This document shows, piece after piece, positions 44,243-56,700 of a stretch of 57,643 bases of DNA; the first letter of the stretch is position 1; each line of letters starts with the position of its first letter. Source of the stretch: a virus; the IMG/VR virus record IMGVR_UViG_3300037847_004747, positions 1-57,643 of that record; one strand, given 5' to 3'. The notes beneath the pieces were generated by a model that had not been told where the DNA came from, ran no database searches, and was given only the letters and a program-made list of their open reading frames with translations. A program made the translations under genes and the position numbers.

Positions 44243-44262
44243 AAAAAATTAAACTTTTTTCC

Positions 44263-44301
44263 AAGGGCCTTGAAATCATTGAATTTTCAGGGCCCTTTTT
44301 T
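44263..44301 (+). terminator. Rho-independent terminator of the late operon
   Basis: AAGGGCCTTGAAA (44263-44275) pairs with TTTCAGGGCCCTT (44285-44297) with one G-U, then a T-run. The last bases run directly into the early promoter. Confidence 0.85.
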
Positions 44302-44303
44302 AG

Positions 44304-44332
44304 TTGATTTCTTCTCAAAAAGTGTATATAAT
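44304..44332 (+). promoter_or_regulatory. Sigma70-type early promoter, copy 2 of a repeated module
   Basis: TTGATT (44304-44309), 17 bp, TATAAT (44327-44332), then the leader GTATAGAATGAGAAATGAGGAGA, near identical to 9272-9327. Confidence 0.8.
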
Positions 44333-44364
44333 ATATGTATAGAATGAGAAATGAGGAGAATATT

Positions 44365-44703
44365 ATGAAGTTTTCAGTTCACCAGATGATTCCAGCACAT
44401 CGCAAGTACTTAGCTGAGCATAAGTCTGACGAGTATTTTCAGGTTTCGTTTTACGGTAATGTTTCCCCGTCATTGTTTCTTGCTCATTATAGCAAGGTTT
44501 GCGAGATTGTTGCAGAAGATCTTAATGAAGTATTTGAGATTGGTAACATTGGTCCTGAAGATAAGATTACTCGTTTAGATCGTATGCATTCAATCAGTGT
44601 AGGCGATGCTATTAGAGTAGAAGAAGGTCCTGAAATGGGTTATATCTATATTGTTAAGCCTGCTGGTTTTGAACGTTTTAGCAGCGAGAAGGAAGTAGCA
44701 TAA
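44365..44703 (+). CDS. Hypothetical early protein
   Basis: 112 residues starting MKFSVHQMIPAHRKYLAEHK. The start is after the shared leader, with GAGGAGA upstream. No recognised domain and no evident similarity to the gene at 9333 that shares its leader. First gene of the second early run. Confidence 0.65.
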   Translation: MKFSVHQMIPAHRKYLAEHKSDEYFQVSFYGNVSPSLFLAHYSKVCEIVAEDLNEVFEIGNIGPEDKITRLDRMHSISVGDAIRVEEGPEMGYIYIVKPAGFERFSSEKEVA

Positions 44704-44882
44704 TGGAAAAGAGTTTGTATGCAATGTGTGAATTTACTGATGATGTTGTCAGAGTGATTAGATATCTAGGTATGCTTAATTACCTTGTTGAGTATCCTGA
44801 TGGAGAAACTCAAGTTGCTCATGAGTCTACTTTAGATTTTGATTGGTTAGATGCTAGAGAAGGAAGAATTGCAAATGACTAG
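44703..44882 (+). CDS. Small acidic hypothetical protein
   Basis: 59 residues (MEKSLYAMCEFTDDVVRVIR...), with GMLNYLVEYPDGETQVAHES suggesting a small beta domain. Start overlaps the previous stop (TAATG). No family recognised. Confidence 0.55.
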   Translation: MEKSLYAMCEFTDDVVRVIRYLGMLNYLVEYPDGETQVAHESTLDFDWLDAREGRIAND

Positions 44883-45090
44883 ATTAGTTAACGTTCTTAA
44901 GGTAGGTGATCCTGTTATTACTCGTTTTGGTCATACTACTGTAACTAAGATTGAGTTGTGTGAGAAACGAGACGATAAGTATGGCATCAAGATGAATAGA
45001 GTGTTTTACTCAGATGTCGATCGCTGTGTTGTAGATACTGCTGATGGTCATTGGCAGTATGGTCATCAGTTAGACTTTATTACTATATAG
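44875..45090 (+). CDS. Small hypothetical protein
   Basis: 71 residues (MTRLVNVLKVGDPVITRFGH...), with VGDPVITRFGHTTVTKIE, a small SH3-like beta-barrel pattern. GAAGGA lies upstream of ATG 44875, which overlaps the previous gene by 8 bp. Confidence 0.55.
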   Translation: MTRLVNVLKVGDPVITRFGHTTVTKIELCEKRDDKYGIKMNRVFYSDVDRCVVDTADGHWQYGHQLDFITI

Positions 45091-45100
45091 GAGAATAGTT

Positions 45101-45505
45101 ATGTGGATGGAAAAAACTTGTGGTGATCTCGAAAATATTGTTGATCAGCTTAACGAGCGTGTACCTTTCAAAGGCGAATGCAAGAAGAGATATACTAAGA
45201 ATAAAAAGCTTGATCGTTTTCGTCGTGCTCAGAATGTAGTTCATGATATCTTTAACAACGGTCTGATAAATCGTTATCGTGAGCTTCGTGTTCTTGATAG
45301 AGATCTACGTATTCACCACTTACCTATTCATTCTAATCAAGAAGGAAAGTGGGACATAATTGAGAAACGCATTGCTCCTCATTTTCGTGAGATTGTTATG
45401 GATGCTGTTCTTGAGCAATTCGGTAAGGATGTGTGGATGCAGGTAATGCATAATCGTTCAAGTTCTATTATTAACAAAGCTATTGCTGAAGGAAGAGTAA
45501 AATGA
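45101..45505 (+). CDS. Hypothetical basic protein
   Basis: 134 residues, helical, basic and His-rich (KKRYTKNKKLDRFRRAQNVV). GGAG lies 8 nt before the ATG. No recognised domain; overlaps the next gene by 4 bp. Confidence 0.6.
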   Translation: MWMEKTCGDLENIVDQLNERVPFKGECKKRYTKNKKLDRFRRAQNVVHDIFNNGLINRYRELRVLDRDLRIHHLPIHSNQEGKWDIIEKRIAPHFREIVMDAVLEQFGKDVWMQVMHNRSSSIINKAIAEGRVK

Positions 45506-45918
45506 TTGTTTGTTTAGATATTGTTGGAGTTGAAAATGAAGAACAAGGTTTACTTATCAGAGATGTCATCGAGCAGTCCTTGGATACCCTTATGCCAAGG
45601 CGTCGCTCTCCTATTTTTATCGATTGTCATATTGCTTTAGATGAAGATATGGGTAATGCAGAAGCTATGATACATCAAGAAGCAGATGATACTTTCTTTC
45701 TTGCTTTATCTCAATCAGCTTTAGAAGGTCCTACTGATGATCTTGTAACTCTTCTTATTCATGAGATGGTTCATGTTCGTCAATATATTCGTAAACAAAT
45801 TACGAATAATCCTTATAATAATTTCGAAGAATATATCAAGTTACCTTATGAGCAAGAAGCTTATAGACTTCAAGAGGAGATGTTAGATGAGATCAAAGCG
45901 AAAGTCTTTAACGATTAA
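45502..45918 (+). CDS. Zincin-type metallopeptidase-like protein
   Basis: 138 residues with LLIHEMVHVRQ containing the HExxH zinc motif (His87, Glu88, His91) and LPYEQEAYRLQEEM with a plausible third ligand Glu. The pattern fits small SprT/M78-like zincins. Possible target: a host protein during early infection. Overlaps the genes on both sides. Confidence 0.7.
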   Translation: MIVCLDIVGVENEEQGLLIRDVIEQSLDTLMPRRRSPIFIDCHIALDEDMGNAEAMIHQEADDTFFLALSQSALEGPTDDLVTLLIHEMVHVRQYIRKQITNNPYNNFEEYIKLPYEQEAYRLQEEMLDEIKAKVFND

Positions 45919-46234
45919 TCAGCAGAAAGCTAAGGACGATCATGATAAGTGGTTACGTAAACGAGGTGTTCATCCAGATCAGCTTAGAGCTGTATTACCT
46001 CATAACGCTAAGGGTAAACGCTTAGGAGTTCATGCATTACCTGACTATAAGGCTCATCAAGGCGAACGTACTGTTCAGACTTCTGATAGGGTTGTAGGTT
46101 CTACTGCTAAGAAAGAATCTAATACTTATACGGGAGACTTTATTGTAGGTATTGCTACTATGCATAAGTCTAACTTTGTACCTGTTACTCGAGATCAGGA
46201 TGGCAAAGATTATGCTACTATGAGGCGTAACTAA
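45887..46234 (+). CDS. Hypothetical basic protein
   Basis: 115 residues (MRSKRKSLTINQQKAKDDHD...), strongly basic N-terminal half, no recognised domain. Overlaps the metallopeptidase gene by 32 bp and the next by 1 bp. Confidence 0.6.
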   Translation: MRSKRKSLTINQQKAKDDHDKWLRKRGVHPDQLRAVLPHNAKGKRLGVHALPDYKAHQGERTVQTSDRVVGSTAKKESNTYTGDFIVGIATMHKSNFVPVTRDQDGKDYATMRRN

Positions 46235-46455
46235 TGAGTGAAGATGATCAGGTTACCTTAAATTTAGGTAACGGAATGAGTAGCAGCTCTATGTCTGCTG
46301 CTCGTTCTTTATTTGACGAAATTGTGAACATTAACACAAAAATATCTATAATGAAACAGCAAGGTGTTGAAAGTGAAGAACTTTCTGATCTGCGTTCAGT
46401 AAGAAAATATATGAAAGATAGAATAGAATTTTATGTTAATGGTGGTTGTGTATGA
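46234..46455 (+). CDS. Hypothetical protein
   Basis: 73 residues with a helical pair (EIVNINTKISIMKQQGVESE), no recognised family. Ends ATGA with the next gene. Confidence 0.55.
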   Translation: MSEDDQVTLNLGNGMSSSSMSAARSLFDEIVNINTKISIMKQQGVESEELSDLRSVRKYMKDRIEFYVNGGCV

Positions 46456-47051
46456 ATGTATTTTGTCTCGATAGAGACCCTATGAAAGCTGCACATATGA
46501 TGTGCGATAAACATGTAGTTAAGATGATAGTAGAGACTTGTCAGATTCTATCTGCAGTTCTAGATAACAACTACACTACTAAAGAGGATATTAAACCTTC
46601 TGTGCAACTAGGTACAGCAGGATATCCTCCTGCTCATGTAAAGCATCCTTCTACTATGTGGGCTATGGAAGCTAAAGGTAACTATAAATGGCTAGTTAAA
46701 CATCTAAGAGGTTTATGTATAGAATATTCTAGACGCTATAATAAAACTCATAGTATGGAAGGTCAGCTTATGATCTTCGAAGGTCAGTTACCTCATCTTT
46801 CTTTTGCTAAAGAACGAAAAACTGAGTTTGTTCAAGCTATAACAGATAAAAGATGGCACCGTAAAGACCCTATCGAAGCTTATAGAGTGTACTATAACAT
46901 GGAGAAGTTTACGTTTGCTAAATGGAAACTAGGTAATGTACCTGATTGGTATACAGGTGCACCTCAATATATTGTAGAATTGGAGAAGAAATATGCCGCA
47001 CTTATCAACGAAGACTTACGGCCACGAAAACGGACTAAGTTGCGCGTTTAG
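46452..47051 (+). CDS. Pyrimidine-dimer-glycosylase-like or related conserved phage protein
   Basis: 199 residues opening MNVFCLDRDPMKAAHMMCDK and HVVKMIVETCQILSAVLD, a conserved phage pattern often annotated as pyrimidine dimer DNA glycosylase; I cannot confirm the catalytic residues by eye. FEGQLPHLSFA and YRVYYNMEKFTFAKWK are further conserved stretches. Overlaps queD by 59 bp. Confidence 0.5.
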   Translation: MNVFCLDRDPMKAAHMMCDKHVVKMIVETCQILSAVLDNNYTTKEDIKPSVQLGTAGYPPAHVKHPSTMWAMEAKGNYKWLVKHLRGLCIEYSRRYNKTHSMEGQLMIFEGQLPHLSFAKERKTEFVQAITDKRWHRKDPIEAYRVYYNMEKFTFAKWKLGNVPDWYTGAPQYIVELEKKYAALINEDLRPRKRTKLRV

Positions 47052-47469
47052 ACAGCCTAATGCTACTCACTCTCATTGTTCTCGCATTCATGGTTATGCT
47101 TTATCGTTTAAGTTTACTTTTGGTTGTAGAGAGCTAGATGATAAAAACTGGGCTGTAGATTTTGGTAGTCTTAAGAAGTTAAAAGAATGGTTAGAAGATA
47201 ACTTCGATCATACTCTAGCTGTTGATTATGCTGATCCTATGAAAGAAACTTTACAAGATCTAGCTCGATATGATATAGTAAAGATTAGGTTGTTCGACGG
47301 TGTAGGGTGTGAAAAGTTTGCTGAACATGCTTTTTGTTATGCTGATAGACTTATTGATGAAATGACGGATGGAAGATGCTTTGTTGAATCCTGTGAGGTA
47401 AGTGAGCATGGTGCTAATAGCGCTATCTATACACCTTACCATGTAAAGAGAGAAAGATTTGTCGGATAA
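46993..47469 (+). CDS. queD: 6-carboxytetrahydropterin synthase (QueD family)
   Basis: Second step of preQ0 synthesis: dihydroneopterin triphosphate to CPH4. The 158-residue protein has LSCAFRQPNATHSHCSRIHG, WAVDFGSLKKLKEWLEDNFD and DHTLAVDY of the PTPS/QueD fold. The catalytic Cys29 is four residues before His33, as in E. coli (Cys27, His31), but the following HGH is HGY here (Tyr35), so one zinc ligand is altered. First gene of the deazaguanine cluster. Confidence 0.82.
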   Translation: MPHLSTKTYGHENGLSCAFRQPNATHSHCSRIHGYALSFKFTFGCRELDDKNWAVDFGSLKKLKEWLEDNFDHTLAVDYADPMKETLQDLARYDIVKIRLFDGVGCEKFAEHAFCYADRLIDEMTDGRCFVESCEVSEHGANSAIYTPYHVKRERFVG

Positions 47470-47698
47470 GATAATTAGACTAACTGAGCTCTTAGATCAT
47501 AAGCTTAGAAAAGAAAAAGAGTTAGCTTATTATAGAGAGCAGTTGTTAGAGATACAAGATAAAATTGTAACTATGCAAAAAGATTTAGATTTAACTAAAC
47601 TTATAATAGAAATTATTCAAGCTGAAAAAGTAGTAGATATAGAACAAAAAGTAAGAGATGCAATTCCAGTCTTAGGAGTAAATGATAAAGAACTATAA
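47459..47698 (+). CDS. Small coiled-coil protein
   Basis: 79 residues, almost entirely predicted coiled coil (KLRKEKELAYYREQLLEIQD). Start is TTG 47459, overlapping the end of queD, with GAGAG upstream. It has no recognised family; it may be unrelated to the pathway. Confidence 0.55.
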   Translation: MSDKIIRLTELLDHKLRKEKELAYYREQLLEIQDKIVTMQKDLDLTKLIIEIIQAEKVVDIEQKVRDAIPVLGVNDKEL

Positions 47699-47710
47699 AT
47701 GTATTTTACT

Positions 47711-47716
47711 TATAAT
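47711..47716 (+). promoter_or_regulatory. -10 box (TATAAT) before queE
   Basis: TATAATAATATAAATGGTGAG precedes queE by 20 nt. Confidence 0.45.
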
Positions 47717-50700
47717 AATATAAATGGTGAGATAAATGACTGAAAAGAAATATTACTACTCAGAGATCTTTAACTCTATTCAGGGTGAAGGTACTTATAC
47801 TGGTGTGCATACTTTATGGCTAAGATACTTTTTGTGTAACTTACAATGTGATGGATTTGGTCAGATAGATCCTACTAACCCTGATACTTATGAATTACCT
47901 TATGATGACTTTGATGCTATGTCTGTTAACAGAGTAGAAGATCTTCCTGTTTGGTCTAAAGGGTGTGATAGCTCTTATACCTGGTCTAAAAAGTTTAAGC
48001 ATCTTATGGGTCAAAAGACAGCTAAAGATATTGCTAGAGAAATAGTTATGGCTAATATGAATGAGCATAACTTAGCGGGAAGCTTCCTACATCCAGTAAG
48101 CAATCAACGTTCACATATGTGCTTTACTGGAGGTGAACCTCTTATGAAGCATGCTCAAAAATGTTCTATAGATATTTTACAATTTTTTATCGATACAGAA
48201 AATATTCCAGGTAGTACTACTTTCGAAACTAATGGTACTCAGAAGTTAACTGATGAGTTTAAAGACTGGTGGGCTACAAGCGGAGAAGATTTAGAGTTAT
48301 TTTTCTCTCTTAGTCCTAAGCTATGGACAGTTGCAGGTGAAAAGAGAGAAAAAGCTATCAAACCTGAATTTGTAGCTGAATATAGAGAATTATCCGATAG
48401 AGGTCATCTTAAGTTTGTTCTAGGTTCAGAAAAAAGACAATGGGATGAACTTGATGAAGTAATTAAGCTATTCAGAGATGAAGGAGTAGATTACCCTGTC
48501 TTTATTATGCCTGTAGGTGCTAGAGAAGAAGAGCAAACTGCTACTGCAGGAGAGGTAGCTAAAATGGCTTTCGATAGAGGTTATAATGTCTCTGGTCGTA
48601 TGCATGTATATTTGTTTGGTAATGCTATAGGAACGTAAGATGGGTAAGTGGATATTTTTGGCTTTAATTTTTATCTGGTATTTTGGTTTTGTAGCTACTT
48701 TTGCTTTCGGTCAAACTAATCAAGATTGTACCTATGTTAATAAAATAGAGCATGGATTAGACGGAGAAATAATTAGCTCAACTCAAGAATATATTTGCAA
48801 AACTCCTCCTAAAGTTATAGAGATTCACACATACCCTAATAAAAAAGCTCATGATGTAATGCAAACTCCCGTATATGGTTTAACTTTAGATTCATACGAA
48901 AATCCTACTCAAGTTCTTTATAATATGAATACGGAAATACAAATGAATAGAGCTATTACTCAAAGTAATTTACGATTTATTACTACGTTTGGTAATTTTT
49001 TGTCAATGTTTAATTAAGAGGTGTAAAATGAGAAACATTGCATATATCGCAGCAGGTACTCTAGTACTTGGTGCTTGTTCGTCTAACGATACTGCTGAGT
49101 TAATGATCGAAGATCCTATTAAGTATAATACTGAAAAGGTAGAGAATCAGATTGATGAGATTCCTAGCTGGTATCTTGAGCATCCTAAGACTGAAGAGAT
49201 TATCTTCTCGTCAGGTACTGCTGTAACTCCTGATATGCAATTGTCTATGGATATTGCTATTCTAAATGCTAAGACTACGTTAGCAGATAGAATTAATGGT
49301 CGTTTGTCATCTAAGACTAAGAACTTTGTTCAACGTATTGGGTCAAATGATCTAGATGCAGCTGTTGCTATGGATATTCAGAGAGTAACTACTAATCTTA
49401 TTGCTGATGTAGATGTTGCTGGCTATGCAGTAGATAAGTCAGAGATTATTCAAGACGGTCCTCAGTATAGAGCATACGTTCTGCTAGCATACTCTGACAA
49501 AGAAGCTAATAAGATTCTAGTTAATCGTCTTCGAAAAGATAAAATGCTTTTAGATAAACTTTCTGCTACTAATGCTTATAAAGATCTAGAAGATAGCGTT
49601 GCTGCTAAGAAAGAAAAAGATCTCGATGAGATGGAATTAATAGTAAAGGGTTTAAGTAATTGAAGGTATCTGATAGAATAAATGAATGGATGCGCAAAGA
49701 CGGTAAACGTTTTTGGGCAGGAGATAATATCTCCGAATATATGACTGATAAGACTAAAGACGCTCTAATAGATGAGGCTACTGTTGCATTCGAAGGTGTA
49801 CTCGATGCTCTCCTCATCGATAGAGAGAATGATCCTAATTCTCATGGTACAGCTAGAAGGTTAGCTAAAATGTACTATAATGAGATTATGGCAGGAAGAT
49901 ATGATCCAATGCCTAAAGCTACTGCATTTCCTAATGACGGAGATGATAGATATGAAGGTATGTTAGTTGTAAGATCTGAGTTAAAATCTATGTGCTCACA
50001 TCATCATCAGCCAGTAGCAGGTATAGCATATATAGGTATTATCCCCGGAGATAAAGTTATTGGACTGTCTAAATATACTAGAATAGCTCAATGGTGTGCA
50101 CGAAGAGGTACCTTGCAAGAAGAGCTTTGCAATGATATAGCCAGAGAGATTCAGAAAGCTACTGAAAGTGAAAACGTAGCTGTATATATTCAAGCAACGC
50201 ATGGTTGTTGTGAGAATAGAGGTATAGGAGCTCATAGTTCTTTAACTCAAACTGCGGTCCTAAAAGGACATTTTCTAGATGATAATATGACTACGAAGAA
50301 AGAGTTCTTCGATCATATTAACCTTCAACAACAATTTGCACCAAAATAAGGAGAATAAAATGTTGAAAGAATGGTTCAATTTACAGGATGTGAATAGAGA
50401 GCTTCTAATGAAGCTTGTAGCTTTACATCTAGTAATTATTGCTGCATCGAATTATATCGTGCAGTTTAGTGGCACAATCTTTGGTTATCACTTTACGTGG
50501 GCTATGTTTGTGTTCCCTCTAGTTGTTATTGCTACAGACTTGACTGTACGATTAACAAATAAGTATCAAGCTAGATCTGTAGTAGCTCTAGCATTTCCTC
50601 CAGCAATCATTATTAGCGCAATGCTAGCTGATTGGCGTATTGGTTTTGCTAGCGCATTTGCATATCTTATTGGTCAGTTGTTTGACGTATCAGTCTTTCA

Positions 50701-53700
50701 ACGTATTAGAGAAAAATTTACTGAAATGTGGTGGGTAGCTCCTGCTATCTCTACTGTAGTAGCTAATGTAGTAGATACTTATCTATTCTTCTGGGCTGCA
50801 TTTAGTAATCATGCAACTAATGAATTTATGGCTGCTAATTGGCTAGAAATTGCTACAGTCGATGTATTCTTTAAGATTGCTACCTCTCTAGTATTGTTCT
50901 TACCTATCTATGGTGTGCTTTTGTCATACCTTAAGAGTAGAATGAACGTAACTTCAGCAGGTTAAACTTTATAATAGAGAGAGCATACAAGCTCTCTCTT
51001 TTTTTTCGAGGTAAATATGAAAATAGCGCATGAAGCTCCTTTAAGTATCTTTGATAAGGTACAACAACTTACTGACTATGATTATTTTCTAGTTCATCTA
51101 TTTGAAGAAAATATAGCTTATCTTGAAAAAGCTTATGAATGTGTTGGTAATGGAAGAGAGACTATTTTAGATAATTCTATATTTGAGCTAGGAACAGCTT
51201 GGGATGCAGAAAGATTTGCATACTGGGTTGAAAAGATGAAACCTACTTATTATATTATACCTGATGTTTTAGATGATAGCGCAGGTACTCTAGATTCGTT
51301 TGAGAAGTTTACTGAACAATATAAAGATCTGCCTGGTAAGACTATAGCTGTTGCTCAAGGTAGTAGCTACGACGACTTAGTTAAATGTTATAATTATCTT
51401 GCATATGATAATAGAGTTCATAAAATAGCTTTATCGTTTAATCATCCTTTCTTTCAAGACTATGAAGGTCAAAATAAGTATGAAAAGATGTTAAATGGCA
51501 GACAAGATACCTTACGTAAGATGGTAGAAGAAGATGTTATCAATACAAATAAACATCATCATCTACTAGGTTGTGGTTTACCGCAAGAGTTTAAAGAGTA
51601 TAGAAAGTATCCATGGATAGATAGTTTAGATACCTCTAATCCGGTGATACATGGTATGAAAGGTATATGGTACGATGCTCAAGGATTGCAAAATAAAGAA
51701 TCAGTAAAACTATATACTCTGATTAACGAAGATGTAAATGATCGCTGGGGAGAGATAGAGTATAATATTAAGACATTTAGGAGTTATTGTCGATGAAGTG
51801 GATAGCATTGTTCTCTCAAACAGGAACTGAAATTAGAGATCTGTCTGAAAAATTAGGCAGATCTCCTGATCTTATCTATACTAATAATAGATCTAACGAT
51901 ATATGGCAAAGAGTGTTGCATGAAGTTGACTCTCAAGTACTAGTATTCAACCATATAGATATTATGAATAGAATTAAGAATTATCAAAAAGATGCTCTTA
52001 TTACTTTGCATGGTTATCTTAGAATTATACCTGAAGATGTATGCAGAGAATGTAATATTGTAAACGGTCATCCAGGTCTAATTACGGAATATCCTTGGAT
52101 GAAAGGTAAAGACCCTCAAGAAAAAATAGAACCTTGGATGGCATGGATTGGTTCTGTAGTTCATAAAGTAGCACCTGAAGTAGATGCTGGTCAGGTTCTT
52201 ACTGAAGATAGAATAGCACTAAAGGAAGCAGAAACATTCAAGGGTAATTACTATAATATGTTAAGAATTACTAGCTTGAATGCATGGGAGAAATATTTTG
52301 AAGAGTATCAGACCTAATCACTATCGTGCTGAACGCATGGTAGAATTTGAGTGTATTAAAGTTATTGAAGCGTTGTGTGATGATCATCAGAATGATGTAT
52401 ATACTGACTATAATCGTTATCAGGCGTTTAAGTATCTATGGCGTCTAGGTAAGAAAGATGATGTATTGCAAGAGTTGTATAAAGCAGCTACGTTTATTAA
52501 TTTTGCTATTGAGAAACTAGAGAAGGATAGAGGCATTGCAAATGAACAAGATTGAAGATATTGCTAGTCAGCATTTAGGACGTACTTCTGACGGAGGTAC
52601 TATGACTCGTTATGAAACTCCGGATGCTGTAGATAGCAGCTTACTGGTAGGTATACCTCGTCATTTGAATAGAGAGGCTTATGAGATTACAGATAAAGAC
52701 TTTATCGGGAGTGATACTTGGCATGCTTATGAAGTGTCTTTTCTTCTATCAAGCGGATATCCGGTATCTGGTGTAGTAAAGTATGTTTATGAATCTGATA
52801 CTCCTAATATTGTAGAGTCTAAATCGATTAAGCTATATCTTAACTCTTATAATATGGCTGTAATGGGTAATGATATAAAGACAGCTACTCAGAAAGCTAT
52901 TGAGATGATGGAAAGAGATCTTACTCAATGTATTGGTGGTAGAGTACAAGCACAGTTTCATAGTAAAGCATTTGGAGATCCTGTTTCTGAATCATATATT
53001 AAGCTAGAAGATGTCGTAGATGTATCTGAAGTATCGTTTGATAGATATAATGAAGATCCTGATATTTTAGAAATCATAGAAGTAGAAGATAGAGAGGTTA
53101 CTAAGTATACTACCAATGCTCTTCGTTCTAACTGTCGTGTAACTAACCAACCCGACTGGGGTGATATCTATATCTATATAGAGGGTGATAGTACTGTTAC
53201 TCCTGAATCGTTACTGCAGTATATTGTTAGTATGAGAAGAGAGAATCATTTTCACGAAGAAATTTGTGAATGTGTAATTAAACGACTAATGGTACTTATG
53301 CCTAAATGTGATATTGCAGTAGCTTGTCTCTATACTCGTAGAGGTGGGATTGATATTAATCCAGTTAGAGGTACAGGACCTTTAGCTCTTATGAGATCTG
53401 GCTTTAGTGATCTACAAAGTGTAGAACAAGCTCCTATGAAGACTGCGAGACAGTAATGATGCAAGAAAGACATACAGCATATATTAAGAGGAGATTTGCT
53501 CAGATGGAAAAACTAGATCAAATGATGGGTAGATTACCTATTACAGATAAAAAAGTTATTGTAACTCATAGTGGTGGTATGGATAGTGCTACTGCAGTTA
53601 TTCTATGTGCTAAGATGTATGGTGCCGAAAATGTTATCTCTCTAGGATATTTCTACGGTCAGAAGCAGAGTGTAGAATTAGACTATGCAGAGCGTTTATG

Positions 53701-56700
53701 CGCAGAGTTAGGGGTAACTAGACAGGTTATAGATCTAGGTATCTTAGGTCATATTGTAAAAAATGTATCAGCTAATATTGCAGGTACAGATGTAGAGATG
53801 CCTACTATAAAAGATATTCTAGGTAATCCTCAACCTCCTACTTATGTGCCTTATCGTAATATGATTATGTTTTCGCTTACTGCTGCTTTTGCTGAAGCTA
53901 ATGCTGCTTCTCATATTGTATGTGGTTTGCAAGTACATGATGAGTATAGTTATTGGGATACTACTCAGAAGTTTGTAGATGGATTGAATAATATCTACGA
54001 TCAGAATAGATCTTGGCCTCTTACTTTGATTGCTCCTTTTGCTGATCTGTCTAAGACAGAAGAGATTAGTTTGCTAGAAGAGATGGATAGTACACATTTA
54101 CTTAAGCATACTCTAACATGCTATGATCCTATTACTAAGGATGGTCATGGTATTGCTTGTGGTAAGTGTCCTTCTTGTTCAGAACGCATTCAAGCGTTTA
54201 TGAATAAAGGTATGAAAGATCCTATTGAGTATGCTATCGATATTCCATGGAGTAACTAATGTGTGCTATCTTTGGTTCATGGGATAAAGATAAGTTTTAT
54301 GAGCTAGCTAAACTTAATAGTTATAGAGGTTCTCATAGTTATTCTATAGCTTATTATGATAGAAAGAAAGTAGCTCTTCTTACTCAGGGGTTTGGTGAAT
54401 TTCCAGAAGTAGATCTAGATAAAAATTATTATTATATAGGTCATGTACAAGCTCCTACTACTGATAGTAAAGATGAATCGTCTATTCATCCTGCTAATGA
54501 TATGGGAGACTATCTATGGCATAACGGTATAATAAAAGATTATCAAATAAAAGTATGGCAGAATGCTTGGGATAAAGATTGGACCTGGGATACTAAATGG
54601 TTATTGCATCTTATCAATGCAGGAGACATAGAAGGTACTCTATCTGAAGCTGATGGGTCCTTTGCTTGTTTATGGTATGGTAAATATAATCCTTCCATTT
54701 ATCTCTTTAGAAACGATAACTGTCCTATGTTTATTAACGGTCATGACTTCTCTTCTACTAAGTTTAATGGCGCAGAAAGTATAGAAAGCGGTCAGTTCTA
54801 TTCTTATAATATGAAAGACGGGTGGGTAAAAGATAGAAGAACTTTTAAGACGAAAAATAAATTTTATTGGAGTGCTGGATGAAAGATAGAATTAAGAAAT
54901 ACTACTGGGCATTTCGTCAGTGGTGGTTTGAACATGATAGTATAGAGTTAGTATTATTTGCTAGTATATTTGGTTTTACAGGCTGGATGGCTTATCATGC
55001 TATATTAGGTATTATAGGGAGATTTAGTTAATGAGTAATTTTACTAGAATAAAAGATTGGTCTGATGAAAGACTAATCACGTTTAACGAACCTGATCGAA
55101 ATGGTTTTATCGCTATGATTGTAGAAGAGTGCGGTGAGTTCTTAGAAGCTAAGGATAATATAGATGGCAGAATAGATGCTATGGCTGATATGATTGTCTT
55201 CTGCTATGGTGAGATGGCTAAGTATGGTTATGATGGTGACAAAGTTATGGATGAGGTAATAAAAGAGATATCTTCTCGTACTGGTGCATATGACCCAGCT
55301 ACTAAAAAATGGCAGAAAGATAAGTCAGATGAAGCTATGGCTAAGTGGTATCAAGCAGACTTTAGTAAGTGCAAATTGGATGAATGATAATCTAGATAAA
55401 CAGCAGCAGCTTATGGTTATTACTATGGAAGAGTGTGCTGAGTTACAGGTAGCTTGCAGTAAGATACTTCGACAAGGAACTAAAGTAACTGAAGAAAAAC
55501 TTAAAGAATTAACAGAAGAGCTTGGAGATGTTTATTGCATGATTCAACTTATGCATGAACATGGATTTGTTGAGTCTAAAGATCTTAATGAAAGAGTACA
55601 AGTCAAAAAACAAAAACTAGAGAAATGGAGTGATCTAGTTGGACGGTAGATATATTCAAGTTTATGAAAATACATTAGACCCTGAGTTCTGTAAAGAGCT
55701 AATAGATATGTTTGAGTCTAACACTCAGCTTTATAACAAAGTTGACAAAGCTGCTGTAGCAGGAGAAAAGACTTACTTTAATCAAATTAATATTACAGAA
55801 AATATGAACGACATTCAATCGTTTAAGAGTTATCATAATAAACTTGTAAGCGTTGGAAGAAAAATTGTAAGTGATTATATTAACATATTACCATCTCCTG
55901 TATACCCAACAAACTATACAAATACCTGGGAAAATTTTAGAATGAAGAGATATATGCCAGGAGGTTATGAAGGTTTTGGATTACATGGTGATGCTACTCA
56001 TACAGGAACTATTAGTAGATGGTTAGCATTTTTCTGGTATCTAAATGACGTAGAAGAAGGAGGAACTACTACTTTTTTATATCATGAAGACGAAGTTATA
56101 GGATCTGTAGAAGCTAAACAAGGAAGATGTTTGGTATTTCCTCCGTTATGGACTTATCCTCACAAGGGCGATCCTCCCATGTCAGGACCAAAATATATAG
56201 TAGGATCATATTTACACATTGTAGGAGATGAAGATGGGAAAATCTAGATTTAGTTCTGATGAAGCTAAGATGGTAGGTACTGTATCTAATAAGCTGAAAG
56301 CTATGTCTGATAAGGAGAGACTCAAGAGACGTAGATTAAGACTTGAGCAAATGACTGAAGGTGAAAAGAAAATTATGCAAAAGTATGGTAAGAGCTGGGA
56401 TACAGAATATAGAAGTACATTTTATGATTAGAGAAAGTTTGTAATGAGACTAAAAAAAGATCAAAAATTAGTAGAATTTAACTATAATAGAAATGAGAGT
56501 TCTGCTACAGTAACATATTGGTATAATGGTGCCTACAAAGACCCTTCATATATTAAGCATGTTAGTCTTGAAGAAGCTAACTCTCGTTATGATCAATTAG
56601 TTAAAGAAGGTTATAAAAATGCTATATAAAATTAGAAGCTGGCTTGGAAATGAGATTCATTTTAAGCTTTCTGATTGGGAAGTTAGTAAGGAAATCTCTA